A stretch of 64,000 bases of DNA from the NCBI GenBank assembly GCA_025352145.1, contig JANXTY010000069.1, positions 1 to 64,000 on the forward strand, in the 5' to 3' direction. Each line of letters opens with the position of its first letter. Position 1 is the stretch's first letter. Positions 31,751-41,618 of this stretch are shown one piece after another. The DNA comes from Oxalobacteraceae bacterium. Lineage in GTDB: Bacteria > Pseudomonadota > Gammaproteobacteria > Burkholderiales > Burkholderiaceae_D. The notes below the pieces were generated by a model. It was not told the origin of the DNA. It did no database searches and saw only the letters and a program-made list of their open reading frames with translations. The position numbers were made by a program, and so were the translations under genes.

Positions 31751-31761
31751 AGGCAGGCATA

Positions 31762-31787
31762 GAGCGGACGTTATGTCCGCTTTTTTA
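31762..31787 (+). terminator. Intrinsic terminator after adk
   Basis: AGCGGAC and GTCCGCT form a stem around GTTAT, followed by TTTTTT. Confidence 0.88.
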
Positions 31788-31971
31788 CGTCGGTAGTGGG
31801 ATGTACGTGGTCCTAGTAATTAGTAAAGCCAGCCCAGGCCAAAATAAAAGGGCGTTCTATCTTTTGGAGGTGGCAGTTTCGCCGGTCCTTGATGCCGAAT
31901 AATGTGGTATTTGTTGTCTTGGACCTCAACAATAAAACGTTTTAATTTAATCGATTAATAAAGGAGACAAC

Positions 31972-34146
31972 ATGGCAGCAGCTTTATGGTTTGCGGTAGC
32001 TTGCGGCATCATTGCAGTTCTTTACGGACTCATTTCGCGCAATTGGATTTTGCGACAAGATGCAGGTAATGCTCGAATGCAGGAAATCGCACTCGCTATT
32101 CAAGTCGGTGCAGCAGCTTATCTTGCGCGGCAGTACCGTACCATTGCCATGGTCGGGGGTGCTTTATTCATTGCCATTGCCTTTCTTCCTGGTTTGGGAA
32201 TGGTGACAGCGGCTGGTTTTTTGATTGGTGCCGTACTGTCCGGCGCGTGCGGTTTTATCGGGATGAACGTTTCAGTGCGGGCCAACGTTCGCACCGCGCA
32301 GGCAGCGACTAAAGGCATGAATGAGGCCCTCGATGTTGCCTTCAAAGGCGGGGCGATTACCGGTATGTTGGTGGTGGGTCTGGGCCTATTGGGAGTGACC
32401 TTGTTCTATATGTTCCTTACGTATGGACATGCACCTGACCACGAGTTGATCAAGCCGTTGATTGGATTGGCTTTTGGCGCATCCTTGATTTCGATTTTTG
32501 CCCGTCTTGGCGGCGGTATTTTCACTAAAGGTGCGGATGTCGGTGCTGACTTGGTAGGCAAAGTCGAGGCCGGCATTCCTGAGGATGATCCGCGTAATCC
32601 TGCGGTGATTGCCGATAACGTTGGCGACAATGTCGGGGATTGCGCTGGTATGGCTGCCGATTTGTTTGAAACCTATGTCGTGACGTTGATTGCCACCATG
32701 CTTTTAGGTGTTTTGTTGATTACCAATGCAGCTACCGAAGCGGTTTTGTATCCATTGTTATTGGGAGCGGTATCGATTCCGGCCTCGATTTTTGGTTGCA
32801 TGATGGTTAAGTACACGCCGGGTAAAAAAATCATGTCGGCCCTATACACCGGTTTGTGGTGGGCCGCAGTGCTATCTCTGGTTGGTTTCGGCGTGGTGAC
32901 GTGGAAACTAATGCCGGAAGCCATGCAGATGCCGATGATGGGTTGTGCCGTGGTGGGCATTGTTCTTACTGGCTTGATGGTCTACATCACTGAATATTAC
33001 ACAGGCACCGACTTCAAACCGGTACAACATATTGCTGAAGCATCGACCACTGGTCATGGCACTAATATCATTGCCGGTCTAGGCGTGTCGATGAAATCGA
33101 CGGCCTTCCCTGTGCTGGCAGTATGTGCAGCGATTTTAATTGCTTATTGGCTCGGTCAAATGTGCGGCGCTGGTTTGTATGGCATCGCCATTGCTGCAAC
33201 GTCAATGTTGTCCATGGCCGGTATTATCGTTGCGCTCGATGCATACGGCCCGATTACGGACAATGCGGGTGGTATTGCAGAGATGTCTGGTATGCCGGAA
33301 TCGGTACGTGCCATTACCGATCCGCTCGACGCAGTGGGTAACACGACCAAAGCCGTGACCAAAGGTTATGCCATTGGCTCTGCCGGCTTGGCGGCACTGG
33401 TGTTGTTTGCCGATTATACGCATGCCTTATCTTCGGTTGGTTTGCAGGTTTCATTTGAATTGTCGGATCCAAAAGTGATCGTTGGATTGTTCATTGGTGG
33501 TTTGATTCCTTATTTGTTTGGTGCGATGGCGATGGAGGCGGTAGGCCGTGCAGCGGGTGCGGTCGTGATCGAAGTACGGCGCCAGTTCCGCGACATCAAA
33601 GGAATCATGGATGGGTCGGGCAAGCCGGAATACGATAAGGCCGTCGATATGTTGACTGCATCAGCGATCAAAGAAATGATTGTGCCGTCCCTGCTGCCGG
33701 TGGTGGTGCCGATTATCGTTGGCCTGGCGCTTGGCCCTGCGGCCTTGGGTGGTATGTTGATGGGAACCATCATTACCGGCTTGTTCGTAGCGATCTCAAT
33801 GACCACAGGTGGTGGAGCGTGGGATAACGCCAAAAAATATATCGAAGACGGTCATTTTGGTGGCAAGGGTTCTGAGGCACACAAAGCGGCAGTTACTGGT
33901 GACACGGTTGGTGATCCCTACAAAGACACGGCCGGTCCTGCGGTGAATCCACTGATCAAGATTATTAACATTGTAGCCTTGCTGTTGGTGCCCTTGTTTC
34001 CCTTGTTGCCGTGGACGGATACCCATGCGTCAGGATCACATGCTGCATCAGGGATGAGCAGCGCACCTGCAGTAATGATGTCGGCGTCGACTCACGTTGT
34101 TAACACGAATGAGCAGGAAAAACTTCCCTCAGCCATCGTTCGTTAA
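31972..34146 (+). CDS. hppA: Membrane-bound proton-translocating pyrophosphatase
   Basis: The enzyme hydrolyses pyrophosphate and pumps protons across the inner membrane. The 724-residue protein has some 15-16 membrane segments and the family motifs [38 protein letters not shown] and late [17 protein letters not shown]. The residue after GNTT is Lys ([18 protein letters not shown]), which in this family marks the K+-independent subclass; the rest of that motif resembles H+-pumping members. A GGAGACA ribosome site precedes the ATG, and a strong terminator follows. Confidence 0.96.
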   Translation: MAAALWFAVACGIIAVLYGLISRNWILRQDAGNARMQEIALAIQVGAAAYLARQYRTIAMVGGALFIAIAFLPGLGMVTAAGFLIGAVLSGACGFIGMNVSVRANVRTAQAATKGMNEALDVAFKGGAITGMLVVGLGLLGVTLFYMFLTYGHAPDHELIKPLIGLAFGASLISIFARLGGGIFTKGADVGADLVGKVEAGIPEDDPRNPAVIADNVGDNVGDCAGMAADLFETYVVTLIATMLLGVLLITNAATEAVLYPLLLGAVSIPASIFGCMMVKYTPGKKIMSALYTGLWWAAVLSLVGFGVVTWKLMPEAMQMPMMGCAVVGIVLTGLMVYITEYYTGTDFKPVQHIAEASTTGHGTNIIAGLGVSMKSTAFPVLAVCAAILIAYWLGQMCGAGLYGIAIAATSMLSMAGIIVALDAYGPITDNAGGIAEMSGMPESVRAITDPLDAVGNTTKAVTKGYAIGSAGLAALVLFADYTHALSSVGLQVSFELSDPKVIVGLFIGGLIPYLFGAMAMEAVGRAAGAVVIEVRRQFRDIKGIMDGSGKPEYDKAVDMLTASAIKEMIVPSLLPVVVPIIVGLALGPAALGGMLMGTIITGLFVAISMTTGGGAWDNAKKYIEDGHFGGKGSEAHKAAVTGDTVGDPYKDTAGPAVNPLIKIINIVALLLVPLFPLLPWTDTHASGSHAASGMSSAPAVMMSASTHVVNTNEQEKLPSAIVR

Positions 34147-34162
34147 AACGTCTTGGTACGCG

Positions 34163-34191
34163 TAAAAAAGGCAGCTCCGGCTGCCTTTTTT
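34163..34191 (+). terminator. Intrinsic terminator after hppA
   Basis: AAAAAAGGCAG and CTGCCTTTTTT form a stem around CTCCGG with a T-run. Confidence 0.9.
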
Positions 34192-34360
34192 AGTTTCTTG
34201 TTGGGGAAATTGGCTACACTGTTTTTTGTAGATGGATGGGGTAAAAAATAGGGATTCTAGCGGATAGAGGGTTGGATTTTTCTGGTTCTATTTTCTGTTC
34301 CTATTTTGTTGGTCTATTAGGATGAAATACGGTTTACTTTTCAGTTTTAAAGAGGTCACC

Positions 34361-35119
34361 ATGTACATTCAAAACAATGTATTTATCGTTACGGGCGGCG
34401 CGTCTGGAATGGGGGCTGCGACCGCACGTATGATTGCTGCTGGCGGAGGCAAGGTCATTTTGGCCGATATTCAGATAGATGCGGGGCAAAAACTTGCCAT
34501 CGAACTAAAGGGCAAGTTCGTTAACTGCGACGTGACCTGCGAGGCCGATGCTGTGGCGGTGATGGAAGTAGCAGTCGCTATGGGGACGCTGCGTGGATTG
34601 ATCAATTGTGCCGGTGTGGCGCACTCTGCCAAAACGGTTGGCAAAGAAGGTCCCCATCCACTTGCTATTTTCCAACAAGCCATCGATATTAATTTGATCG
34701 GTACTTTCAACATGGCACGTCTTGCGGCTGATGTGATGGCGAAAATAGCTCCATGTGAAGATGGTGAGCGGGGGATCATCATTAATACTGCCTCGATTGC
34801 TGCCTATGACGGTCAAATGGGACAAGTGGCCTATGCGGCCTCCAAAGCTGCGGTGGTTGGCTTGACGTTGCCGATGGCGCGTGATCTGGCGCAGGGTGGG
34901 ATTCGTGTGATGGCAATCGCGCCGGGAATTTTTGAAACGCCTATGTTGCTCAGCATGGCGCAAAATGTGCAGGATGTGCTTGGTAAGACAGTGCCATTTC
35001 CCCGGCGTTTGGGTAGACCAGACGAATTCGCGCATTTGGTGAAAACGATCATTGAGAACGTGATGCTTAACGGTGAAGTGATTCGATTGGATGGCGCGTT
35101 ACGCATGCCACCCAAATGA
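34361..35119 (+). CDS. SDR family dehydrogenase, HSD10-like
   Basis: The 252-residue protein is a short-chain dehydrogenase. The cofactor motif TGGASGMG is near residue 11, NCAG-type LINCAGVA follows, and the catalytic YAASK (Tyr and Lys) with an upstream Ser (NTASIAAYDG) is present. The overall sequence resembles the type-2 3-hydroxyacyl-CoA dehydrogenase (HSD17B10) group, acting in fatty acid or isoleucine breakdown with NAD; substrate is inferred from similarity. ATG 34361 follows an AAAGAGG ribosome site, which makes it preferable to the in-frame start at 34322. It is followed by a GGT gene. Confidence 0.88.
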   Translation: MYIQNNVFIVTGGASGMGAATARMIAAGGGKVILADIQIDAGQKLAIELKGKFVNCDVTCEADAVAVMEVAVAMGTLRGLINCAGVAHSAKTVGKEGPHPLAIFQQAIDINLIGTFNMARLAADVMAKIAPCEDGERGIIINTASIAAYDGQMGQVAYAASKAAVVGLTLPMARDLAQGGIRVMAIAPGIFETPMLLSMAQNVQDVLGKTVPFPRRLGRPDEFAHLVKTIIENVMLNGEVIRLDGALRMPPK

Positions 35120-35174
35120 ATTTTCTACGAACTAGCAAGTTGTGTAGGCCGAATATTTTGTTTTGGAGAGTGCT

Positions 35175-36977
35175 TTGAAGATACAGAAAATTTTCTCTCA
35201 GGCGCTAACCCTCTCGATCCTTGGTAGTGCTGCCGGCTGTGCGTTTAATCCAGTATTGCCGATTTCTTCGGTCAGTATTACAGCGCCTGTGCCGGAAGGT
35301 GCTTCCGGCTATTCCGAGAAAAGCGGATGGATGGCTAAAAAATTTATGGTAGCTACTGCCCATCCTTTAGCCACTGATGCCGGCTATCAAATACTTAAGG
35401 CAGGCGGCAGCGCAGTTGATGCCTCTGTCGCTGTCCAGATGGTGTTGGGCTTGGTGGAGCCGCAATCATCAGGTATTGGCGGCGGTGCGTTTTTGCTGCA
35501 TTTCGATGGACGGAATGTGAAGAGTTTCGATGGCCGCGAAACGGCGCCAGCTAGCGTTAACGAAAATTTATTTCGGCATCCCGATGGTAAGGCGATGGAA
35601 TTTATGGAGCGCGTGGTCGGCGGACGTTCGGTCGGTACGCCCGGTGTGTTGCGCATGTTGGAGATGGCGCACAAACGATATGGAAAGTTGCCTTGGGCCG
35701 AGTTATTTGTACCGGCAATCAGGCTAGCAGAAGACGGTTTTTCTGTTACGCCGCGCCTGCACGCCTTGCTTAAAAATGAGGTTTTTTTAAGAAAAGATCC
35801 CGCTTCTGCCGCATATTTTTACGACCAACATGGCAAGCCGTGGCCCGTCGGCCACCTTCTGAAAAACCCTGATTTGGCGAAAACATTGCGTGAAATTGCT
35901 ATGGGTGGTGCCGATACATTTTACTCGGGGCGGATTGCCACCGATATTGCGGAGAAAGTCAAAAGTCACCCAGTTAATCCGGGCGGTTTAACTGTAGCCG
36001 ATATTGGTAGTTATCAGGCTAAGTTGCGTGAGCCAATCTGTTTCGATTACAAAATCTGGTCGGTATGCGGTGTTCCACCACCATCATCGGGTGGCATCGC
36101 CATTGCGCAAATGATGGGGATATTGGAGGCCAAAGGCATCGGTTCCGTGATTTCATCGAACGGGGAATTGGATGCGCAAGCAGTACACCTGTTTTCCGAG
36201 GCAGGCCGCCTGGCATTTGCAGATCGGGATCGTTATGTTGCCGATACCGATTTCGTTCCATTGCCAGGAAATAGCGTACAGCCTTTGTTGGATAAAAATT
36301 ATCTGGCCATACGCGCGTCCCTTATTACTGAGAAATCGATGAATAAGGCATTGCCTGGCAATCTGCCAACCATGAAAGCGATGTGGGGAACTGATACCTC
36401 GCCAGAACTGCCCTCGACTTCTCATTTTTCAATCGTCGATGCGGATGGTCATGCCGTGGCGATGACGACGTCAATAGAGAGCGCCTTTGGGGCGCGTCAA
36501 ATGGTCGACGGATTTTTGTTGAATAACCAATTGACGGATTTTTCTTTTGATGCGTTTGATGCCATCGGGCCTATCGCTAATCGGGTGCAGCCAGGTAAGC
36601 GCCCACGCAGTGCCATGTCGCCAACCTTTGTCTTTGAAAAAGCCAGCAATAAATTGGTGCTGGTGATTGGTTCCCCGGGTGGTTCCGCCATTATCAATTA
36701 TGTGGGAAAAGTTTTGATTGGCATGATGAATGCGGGACTCAATGTCCAGGAGGCGATCAGTTTGCCCAATTTCGGCAGTCGTAATGGCCCTACAGAATTG
36801 GAGCAAGGGCGGGTTTCCAGTATTTTTGTTCAGGCTCTCAGGGATAGGGGACACGATGTGCGACTGATGGAGCAGACCTCTGGACTCCAAGGCATCATGC
36901 GGATGAATGTACATGGAGAACAAGTATGGTTCGGGGGCGCCGATCCACGGCGTGAGGGTAGTGCGAAGGGTGATTAG
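35175..36977 (+). CDS. ggt: Gamma-glutamyltransferase, predicted lipoprotein
   Basis: The enzyme hydrolyses or transfers the gamma-glutamyl group of glutathione and related peptides; the proenzyme cuts itself into two subunits. The 600-residue protein has GSAVDASVAVQMVLGLVEPQ, SSGIGGGAFLLHFDG and, at the large/small subunit junction, STSHFSIVDADGHAVAMTT, with the nucleophile Thr at about residue 415. The start TTG 35175 has a GGAGAG ribosome site six bases upstream and gives a signal with a lipobox-like end (SILGSAAGC), so it may be a lipoprotein rather than soluble periplasmic. An earlier TTG at 35163 is less well placed. Confidence 0.93.
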   Translation: MKIQKIFSQALTLSILGSAAGCAFNPVLPISSVSITAPVPEGASGYSEKSGWMAKKFMVATAHPLATDAGYQILKAGGSAVDASVAVQMVLGLVEPQSSGIGGGAFLLHFDGRNVKSFDGRETAPASVNENLFRHPDGKAMEFMERVVGGRSVGTPGVLRMLEMAHKRYGKLPWAELFVPAIRLAEDGFSVTPRLHALLKNEVFLRKDPASAAYFYDQHGKPWPVGHLLKNPDLAKTLREIAMGGADTFYSGRIATDIAEKVKSHPVNPGGLTVADIGSYQAKLREPICFDYKIWSVCGVPPPSSGGIAIAQMMGILEAKGIGSVISSNGELDAQAVHLFSEAGRLAFADRDRYVADTDFVPLPGNSVQPLLDKNYLAIRASLITEKSMNKALPGNLPTMKAMWGTDTSPELPSTSHFSIVDADGHAVAMTTSIESAFGARQMVDGFLLNNQLTDFSFDAFDAIGPIANRVQPGKRPRSAMSPTFVFEKASNKLVLVIGSPGGSAIINYVGKVLIGMMNAGLNVQEAISLPNFGSRNGPTELEQGRVSSIFVQALRDRGHDVRLMEQTSGLQGIMRMNVHGEQVWFGGADPRREGSAKGD

Positions 36978-37112
36978 GGCCTCCTCCTCGCCTACCTTAA
37001 CCGTGCAAAGCATCAGCGATCTCTCTGCCCTACATAAAGACGAACGCAATAGGATAGTACTTGATTGCATTTTCGCATTTGGCGCATCTGCCGTGCAATG
37101 CGAATAAAGTGA

Positions 37113-37970
37113 TTAAATGCCTGAATCAGATTTCTTCTTCCAGTTCGGTAGGAATTTTTCTAGGGTGACCAGAAGATTATTCGGGTCCACCGGTTTGCTG
37201 AGAAAAGCATCGCAGCCCGCGAGTGATCCCCGCATTCTGTCCACAATATTGCGGTTTGCGGTCAGAATAATAATCGCAGTGCGTCTTCTTTTGTCGGGAG
37301 ACTGTTTTATTAATTTGCAAAATTTGATGCCATCCTGGTCTGGTAAATCCATTTCAAGTACGATGCAGTTGTATCGGGATACTTGGATGAGTTCGGTTGC
37401 TTGCGTCACAGTGGTCGCATGATCGACGCGATAGCCGGAGCTAGCCAAGCGCGTACTAATAAATTTTGATACAACGGGATCTGGATCGACTACTAAAACA
37501 GCCGCGTCCGTTAGAAATTCTTTGGGTGGTTGGTTACGGTCATACCAAGGGTCGAGTTGTTTGATTTCCAGATCATTGACACGATTGCTGAACTCTTCAG
37601 CTTGCGGTTCCGTTAGGGAATGAGTTTCAACTATCTCACCCAGCACGGTGTCTAGCGTATGTAAAATTCCGGCCCAACGGATGGGGCGTTGTATATGGGC
37701 ATCGACATTGGCGTTTTGGTTTGTGATGGTGCCAATGGTAACAATGGGGCTGTTTTTTTTACGGACTGAAGCCAAATCCAAACGTAATTTTGCCTCCTTG
37801 TCGTCAATATCTATCAAGACGCAATCAGGACGGGATTTTTCGCTTGGCTGCCATTCACGGTAGGCGCGCGTTCGCATCTCAGAAACCTTAAACATCGACG
37901 CCAACAATACGCGTTCATTCGGTTTGAAACCGAGAATCTCAACATCCATCAATTCAGAATTGTTATCCAT
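37113..37970 (-). CDS. Response regulator with degenerate receiver domains
   Basis: The 285-residue protein has two receiver-like halves. The C-terminal one (about 155-275) keeps the acidic pocket (VLVVDPDPVV, D162/D164), Thr237 (ILTANR) and Lys259 (LSKPVD), but the residue aligned with the phosphorylated Asp is Glu206 (IVLEMDLPDQDG). The N-terminal half (about 10-112) looks like a decayed receiver: PDCVLIDIDD for strand 3, IVTIGT for strand 4 and QRPI in place of KPx. There is no output domain. Such proteins may act as phosphorylation-independent adaptors; that is inference. No kinase gene is adjacent. Confidence 0.87.
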   Translation of the reverse strand: MDNNSELMDVEILGFKPNERVLLASMFKVSEMRTRAYREWQPSEKSRPDCVLIDIDDKEAKLRLDLASVRKKNSPIVTIGTITNQNANVDAHIQRPIRWAGILHTLDTVLGEIVETHSLTEPQAEEFSNRVNDLEIKQLDPWYDRNQPPKEFLTDAAVLVVDPDPVVSKFISTRLASSGYRVDHATTVTQATELIQVSRYNCIVLEMDLPDQDGIKFCKLIKQSPDKRRRTAIIILTANRNIVDRMRGSLAGCDAFLSKPVDPNNLLVTLEKFLPNWKKKSDSGI

Positions 37971-38207
37971 ATTGGTCCGGTGGGTTAAATCAACCTAATT
38001 TTGGCGAAATGCTTGGCGTTCAGTTAGCCTCATATCGAAAATAAAACTTTCTATGATGCAAGATCCTATTTTGCTACGTTATTTGAAAAACGGCAATCTT
38101 CGAGCGCAATGAATGTCAGTAATAGCCACAATCGGGTAAGTAACCTATCCTACGGATGTTTTATTGTGGATGCCTTTTTAAGCATGAAGTATTATTTTTC
38201 TAGAAAC

Positions 38208-38921
38208 TCAAATTTTATCCGCCACAATACGAAAGTGTAGATCCAGCTGATTTCGCACCTGTAATGCTCCCCCAAGAATGGTAAAAGGTACTATGCCGAA
38301 ATCGCTTTGGTTCATACTCATCTTTCCAGTGACAATGATTCCATTGGTAGTTGCATCGACCTGTGCGGGAATGTCAAATGTGTGGGTGGTGCCGTGAAGC
38401 GTGATAGATACATGCAATAGGGATGGAGTCATATCTTTGCGGACAATATGGATAAATGCCCAGGGAAAGCGTTCTTCCTCAAGCACCTTATCGAGCATAT
38501 TGCGGCGCGTACCTTCTATCGCATCCGGTGATGGAGTGGTGGTTTGCGCTGCATCGGCGCGTAACTGGACCTCATCGACTGTAAGCCGCTTGAGTGGCAG
38601 ATAAAGATCGGCCTGCCCATCTTCTGGGATAATATATCCTTGTATGTCGCGACTGGCGATGACGTGATCGTGGCCGAGACGCGCGAGTACGCCGCCACGA
38701 TGTACCTCAATCGTGATCAACGATTGACTTCGATTAACCCGTAGCACTTCTTTCCCAAGCACTTTTGCTTGTCGATAGTACGCATCAGGAAAATTGGCGG
38801 GTATCAACCCTAGATTCGAGGACGTTTCCTCAGGTGCGCGTGGTGCGCAAGAAATGAGCAGGCTGGCGAAAAACGTCAGCAAACAAGTACGGTATGTTTT
38901 GCCTGAATCAAAAGAAATCAT
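38208..38921 (-). CDS. YceI-like domain lipoprotein
   Basis: The 237-residue protein has a signal peptide with a lipobox (FFASLLISC), so it is probably lipid-anchored in the envelope. The mature part is a lipocalin-like YceI fold: VHRGGVLARLGHDHVIASRD, a middle helix with RRNMLDKVLEEERFPW, and the late FGIVPFTILGGALQVRNQLDL. YceI proteins bind polyisoprenoid or other amphiphilic molecules; the ligand here is unknown. It stands alone on the minus strand. Confidence 0.85.
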   Translation of the reverse strand: MISFDSGKTYRTCLLTFFASLLISCAPRAPEETSSNLGLIPANFPDAYYRQAKVLGKEVLRVNRSQSLITIEVHRGGVLARLGHDHVIASRDIQGYIIPEDGQADLYLPLKRLTVDEVQLRADAAQTTTPSPDAIEGTRRNMLDKVLEEERFPWAFIHIVRKDMTPSLLHVSITLHGTTHTFDIPAQVDATTNGIIVTGKMSMNQSDFGIVPFTILGGALQVRNQLDLHFRIVADKI

Positions 38922-39311
38922 CGGGACCTTGATGGATGTTCACTACGTTTTCATTGATGAGTTCATTGTTTGATGAACTATCATGAATTATGACCGAGTG
39001 TAAAACAACTGTCCCGACAAAAAAATTGCATGGCAGATTACCACGCCACTCAGCATGGCAGAATGTGCGAGGTAAATATTAATCACTGGCCCAAAAAATC
39101 TGACGGTTGGCATATCGGATTTATTTCCGTGACTCACCCAGCGATAACAGATGCTGTCATGCCGGGGGCGCTATTTAACGTTAGTTGCAGATTGGGGCGC
39201 GTTCTATAGAAATCTGGGTTTATACAAAAACCAGTTAATCGGTGGGATACTTTTTTATTGCTGAAATGGCAGCCGGCTATTTTTTGAAGCCCTCGCTTTC
39301 GTTCTATCCCA
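38922..39311. other. Intergenic region between YceI gene and solute-binding protein gene
   Basis: 390 bp with no supported gene. A minus-strand frame (38988-39113, 41 codons) predicts one hydrophobic segment (LAHSAMLSGVVICHAIFLSG) and could be the end of a lost membrane gene; it lacks a ribosome site and a family match. Nothing else stands out. Confidence 0.4.
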
Positions 39312-40439
39312 TCAAAACGATAAGCTGCCGTCTTTTTTAAGGAGGGCGATATCGACATAACTAGACATGTTGTTATGGCTATTTGAGCTGGTGATATGCA
39401 AGCCTCCTAAGTCGATGTCACCTTTGTGCGCGATGAAATTCTGCAAACTGCCTCGGCTTGTATTTTCCATCTGAATTGCTTTGATCAAGGTTTTCCCTAC
39501 TGCGAATCCTTCTAATGTGATGGAGGAAAGGGATTCGTCGCGAAATTGCTTCATTAATTTTATGTGTTCTGATTGTAATGATGAAGCGTCGGAGGCGGGA
39601 TTGGGAACGACCTGCGAGAACACTGTCCATTCCGTGGCTTTTACTCCAGCGATTTCTGTGAGCGTGCCCAAATTAATGAGGGAAGTTCCAGCAACGATTG
39701 TCGCTGGGTCATGTTTTCTGAATGCTTTTAGAAACAACGCTGTGCTGGTCGTGTCCGCAATGGCGATCACCATCTTTGGCTTGGCGCTGCTAAGTTGCAA
39801 TGCTTCTTTTGCGATGTCGCTTGGACTGCTGTTGAGGTTGGCAGTTCCTGCCAATTTGATGCCGCGTTTGTGTAATTGACTAATGATGTAGGCGTAGGAA
39901 TTTGTATTTAATGACGACGGTTGATACGCGATGCCGACATTTTTAATACCTAGTTTATTAAAGTACGAAAAGATAAATTCAAATTCCCGTTCATAACTGG
40001 GACGCCAGAACAGGACGCGTGAGCGTGAAATATTCACGGAATCGGAAAGCGGTGCAAATAACACATGTGTGCTGTTGGCAAAGGTTGGAGAAGCGAGGAC
40101 TGCCTGCGTGATTTCTACGCCGATGCCACCTAGAAGATAATCAACGTGATCTTGCTTGATTAATTCCGCCACTAATTTGACGGCCTCGGCCGGTTCTCCG
40201 TGATCGTCTCGGACAATATACCGAATATGTTTTCCATTGATTCCCCCTTTTAGATTAACGCTGTCGATGTAGGTTGTAATACCTGCGACATAGTCGCGTC
40301 CGATACTGCCGTTTGGCCCGGACAGATCGATGGACTGGCCGATGGCGATGGCTTTATCAGCGGCTTTGACTGCACCCGAGGCCAGAATAAGAGAGGACAT
40401 GGCAAAAACGAAAAATAAATAACGCATGCGAAATTTCAC
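39312..40439 (-). CDS. ABC-type solute-binding protein, LIVBP-like, orphan
   Basis: The 375-residue protein has a clear signal peptide (FFVFAMSSLILASGAVKAA) and a type I periplasmic-binding fold of the branched-chain amino acid/amide group: AIGQSIDLSGPNGSIGRDYV near the start, GGINGKHIRYIVRDD, and VDYLLGGIGVEIT. No permease or ATPase gene lies nearby, so it may feed a distant transporter or act as a sensor. The ligand is unknown. It is read in the same direction as metR but is separated by 158 bp. Confidence 0.87.
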   Translation of the reverse strand: MKFRMRYLFFVFAMSSLILASGAVKAADKAIAIGQSIDLSGPNGSIGRDYVAGITTYIDSVNLKGGINGKHIRYIVRDDHGEPAEAVKLVAELIKQDHVDYLLGGIGVEITQAVLASPTFANSTHVLFAPLSDSVNISRSRVLFWRPSYEREFEFIFSYFNKLGIKNVGIAYQPSSLNTNSYAYIISQLHKRGIKLAGTANLNSSPSDIAKEALQLSSAKPKMVIAIADTTSTALFLKAFRKHDPATIVAGTSLINLGTLTEIAGVKATEWTVFSQVVPNPASDASSLQSEHIKLMKQFRDESLSSITLEGFAVGKTLIKAIQMENTSRGSLQNFIAHKGDIDLGGLHITSSNSHNNMSSYVDIALLKKDGSLSF

Positions 40440-40597
40440 TGGCTATTCTCCAGAGCGGAAAATTTCAGATGATGCGTGACAAATGTGACTGGGGTATGAC
40501 GTGCTGGTTGGCACAAGGATGTCCTCGGTAGGGGTTCATGGCAGGATTTTTTAGTCAATTGACGATAGGTGCTGCTTTCTCAAACAGTCCGCACCAA

Positions 40598-41518
40598 TTA
40601 AAGTAGTTCAACGTTCTTCAAATTGATGTAGCAACTTTCCCGCGTTGTATTCACAAAATCCATCAGATATGGTCTTGTGGACATTTCTGGTAGGCATGCG
40701 GCATATAGTCGTCCTGTAAGTCCATATGGAGTAATGCGTTTTGCAAGCACGTAGTCCCGATTTAAATAGTTTTGGGCGGCCCAAATCGGTAGTGTTGCAA
40801 TACCCCTTCTACTTGCTACTAATTGCAGCATCGCTACTGTCAACTCGGTAGTGCGACGATTGGTTTGAACGCCTGCAGGTTTGAGTACTTGGCGTACCAC
40901 ATCGAGCATATCGTCGGGCACCGGATAAGTGATCAGCGTGTCGTTGGAAAAATCTTCCGCCACTAGAAAATCACGCTTGGCCAAGGGGTGATCATGCGCT
41001 ATCAGGGCCACAATTTCGAAGCGAAACAAGGGGTGATAGGTGACTGTTTCATCGGGATCGATCTCCGACACGATGGCGACATCGGCACGATGGCCGTAGA
41101 GCAGGCCCACTGGGTCGGCCTGGAAGCCGGACACGATGTCGAGTTCGACTTCCGGCCAGCGCATGCGAAATACATCCATTGCAGGCATGAGCCAATCGAA
41201 GCAGGTATGACATTCGACAGCAATGCGCAACTGCCCCGCCACACCTTGCATCATCCGCACCATATCGCGTTCGGCATTGGCGATCTGCGGCAAGATTGAA
41301 TCTGCCAATTTGAGTAGTCGTTCACCGGCTGGGGTGAAACGTACCGGTATCGACTTGCGCTCGAATAAGGCGGCACCGTGATGTTCTTCTAGTTGTTTGA
41401 GTTGGTGTGACAGGGCTGACTGTGTGACATTAAGCAAGACGGCGGCGCGCAAAAGATTCCCCGCTTCACGTAAAGCCAGCAGGGTTTTCAGATGGCGCAC
41501 TTCGAGAATGGATTTCAC
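40598..41518 (-). CDS. metR: LysR-type activator of methionine synthesis, MetR
   Basis: The 306-residue protein resembles MetR closely: RHLKTLLALREAGNLLRAA, TQSALSHQLKQLEE and RKSIPVRFTPAGERLL form the winged helix-turn-helix and linker. It is divergent from metE, the standard arrangement. MetR activates metE with homocysteine as co-effector. A perfect TGAANNNNNTTCA site lies at the very start of the shared 100 bp intergenic region. Confidence 0.94.
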   Translation of the reverse strand: MKSILEVRHLKTLLALREAGNLLRAAVLLNVTQSALSHQLKQLEEHHGAALFERKSIPVRFTPAGERLLKLADSILPQIANAERDMVRMMQGVAGQLRIAVECHTCFDWLMPAMDVFRMRWPEVELDIVSGFQADPVGLLYGHRADVAIVSEIDPDETVTYHPLFRFEIVALIAHDHPLAKRDFLVAEDFSNDTLITYPVPDDMLDVVRQVLKPAGVQTNRRTTELTVAMLQLVASRRGIATLPIWAAQNYLNRDYVLAKRITPYGLTGRLYAACLPEMSTRPYLMDFVNTTRESCYINLKNVELL

Positions 41519-41520
41519 TA

Positions 41521-41533
41521 TGAATTATTTTCA
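41521..41533. promoter_or_regulatory. MetR binding site in metR-metE intergenic region
   Basis: TGAATTATTTTCA fits the MetR consensus TGAANNNNNTTCA exactly. It lies 2 bp upstream of the metR start codon and about 85 bp before metE, consistent with autorepression and metE activation. Function is inferred from the consensus. Confidence 0.75.
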
Positions 41534-41618
41534 ATGTAATTCTTAAAATATATCGTTTGAATAATAATGTGCAAGCCCGCAACATGCAAGTCTCAAATTT
41601 ATTAAAACGGAGTTATTC

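Noticed and set aside
38988-39113. Short minus-strand frame as the end of a cytochrome b561 gene next to the YceI gene
   Set aside because: The hydrophobic segment fits loosely, but key His residues and the usual C-terminal pattern are not matched; kept only as a remark.
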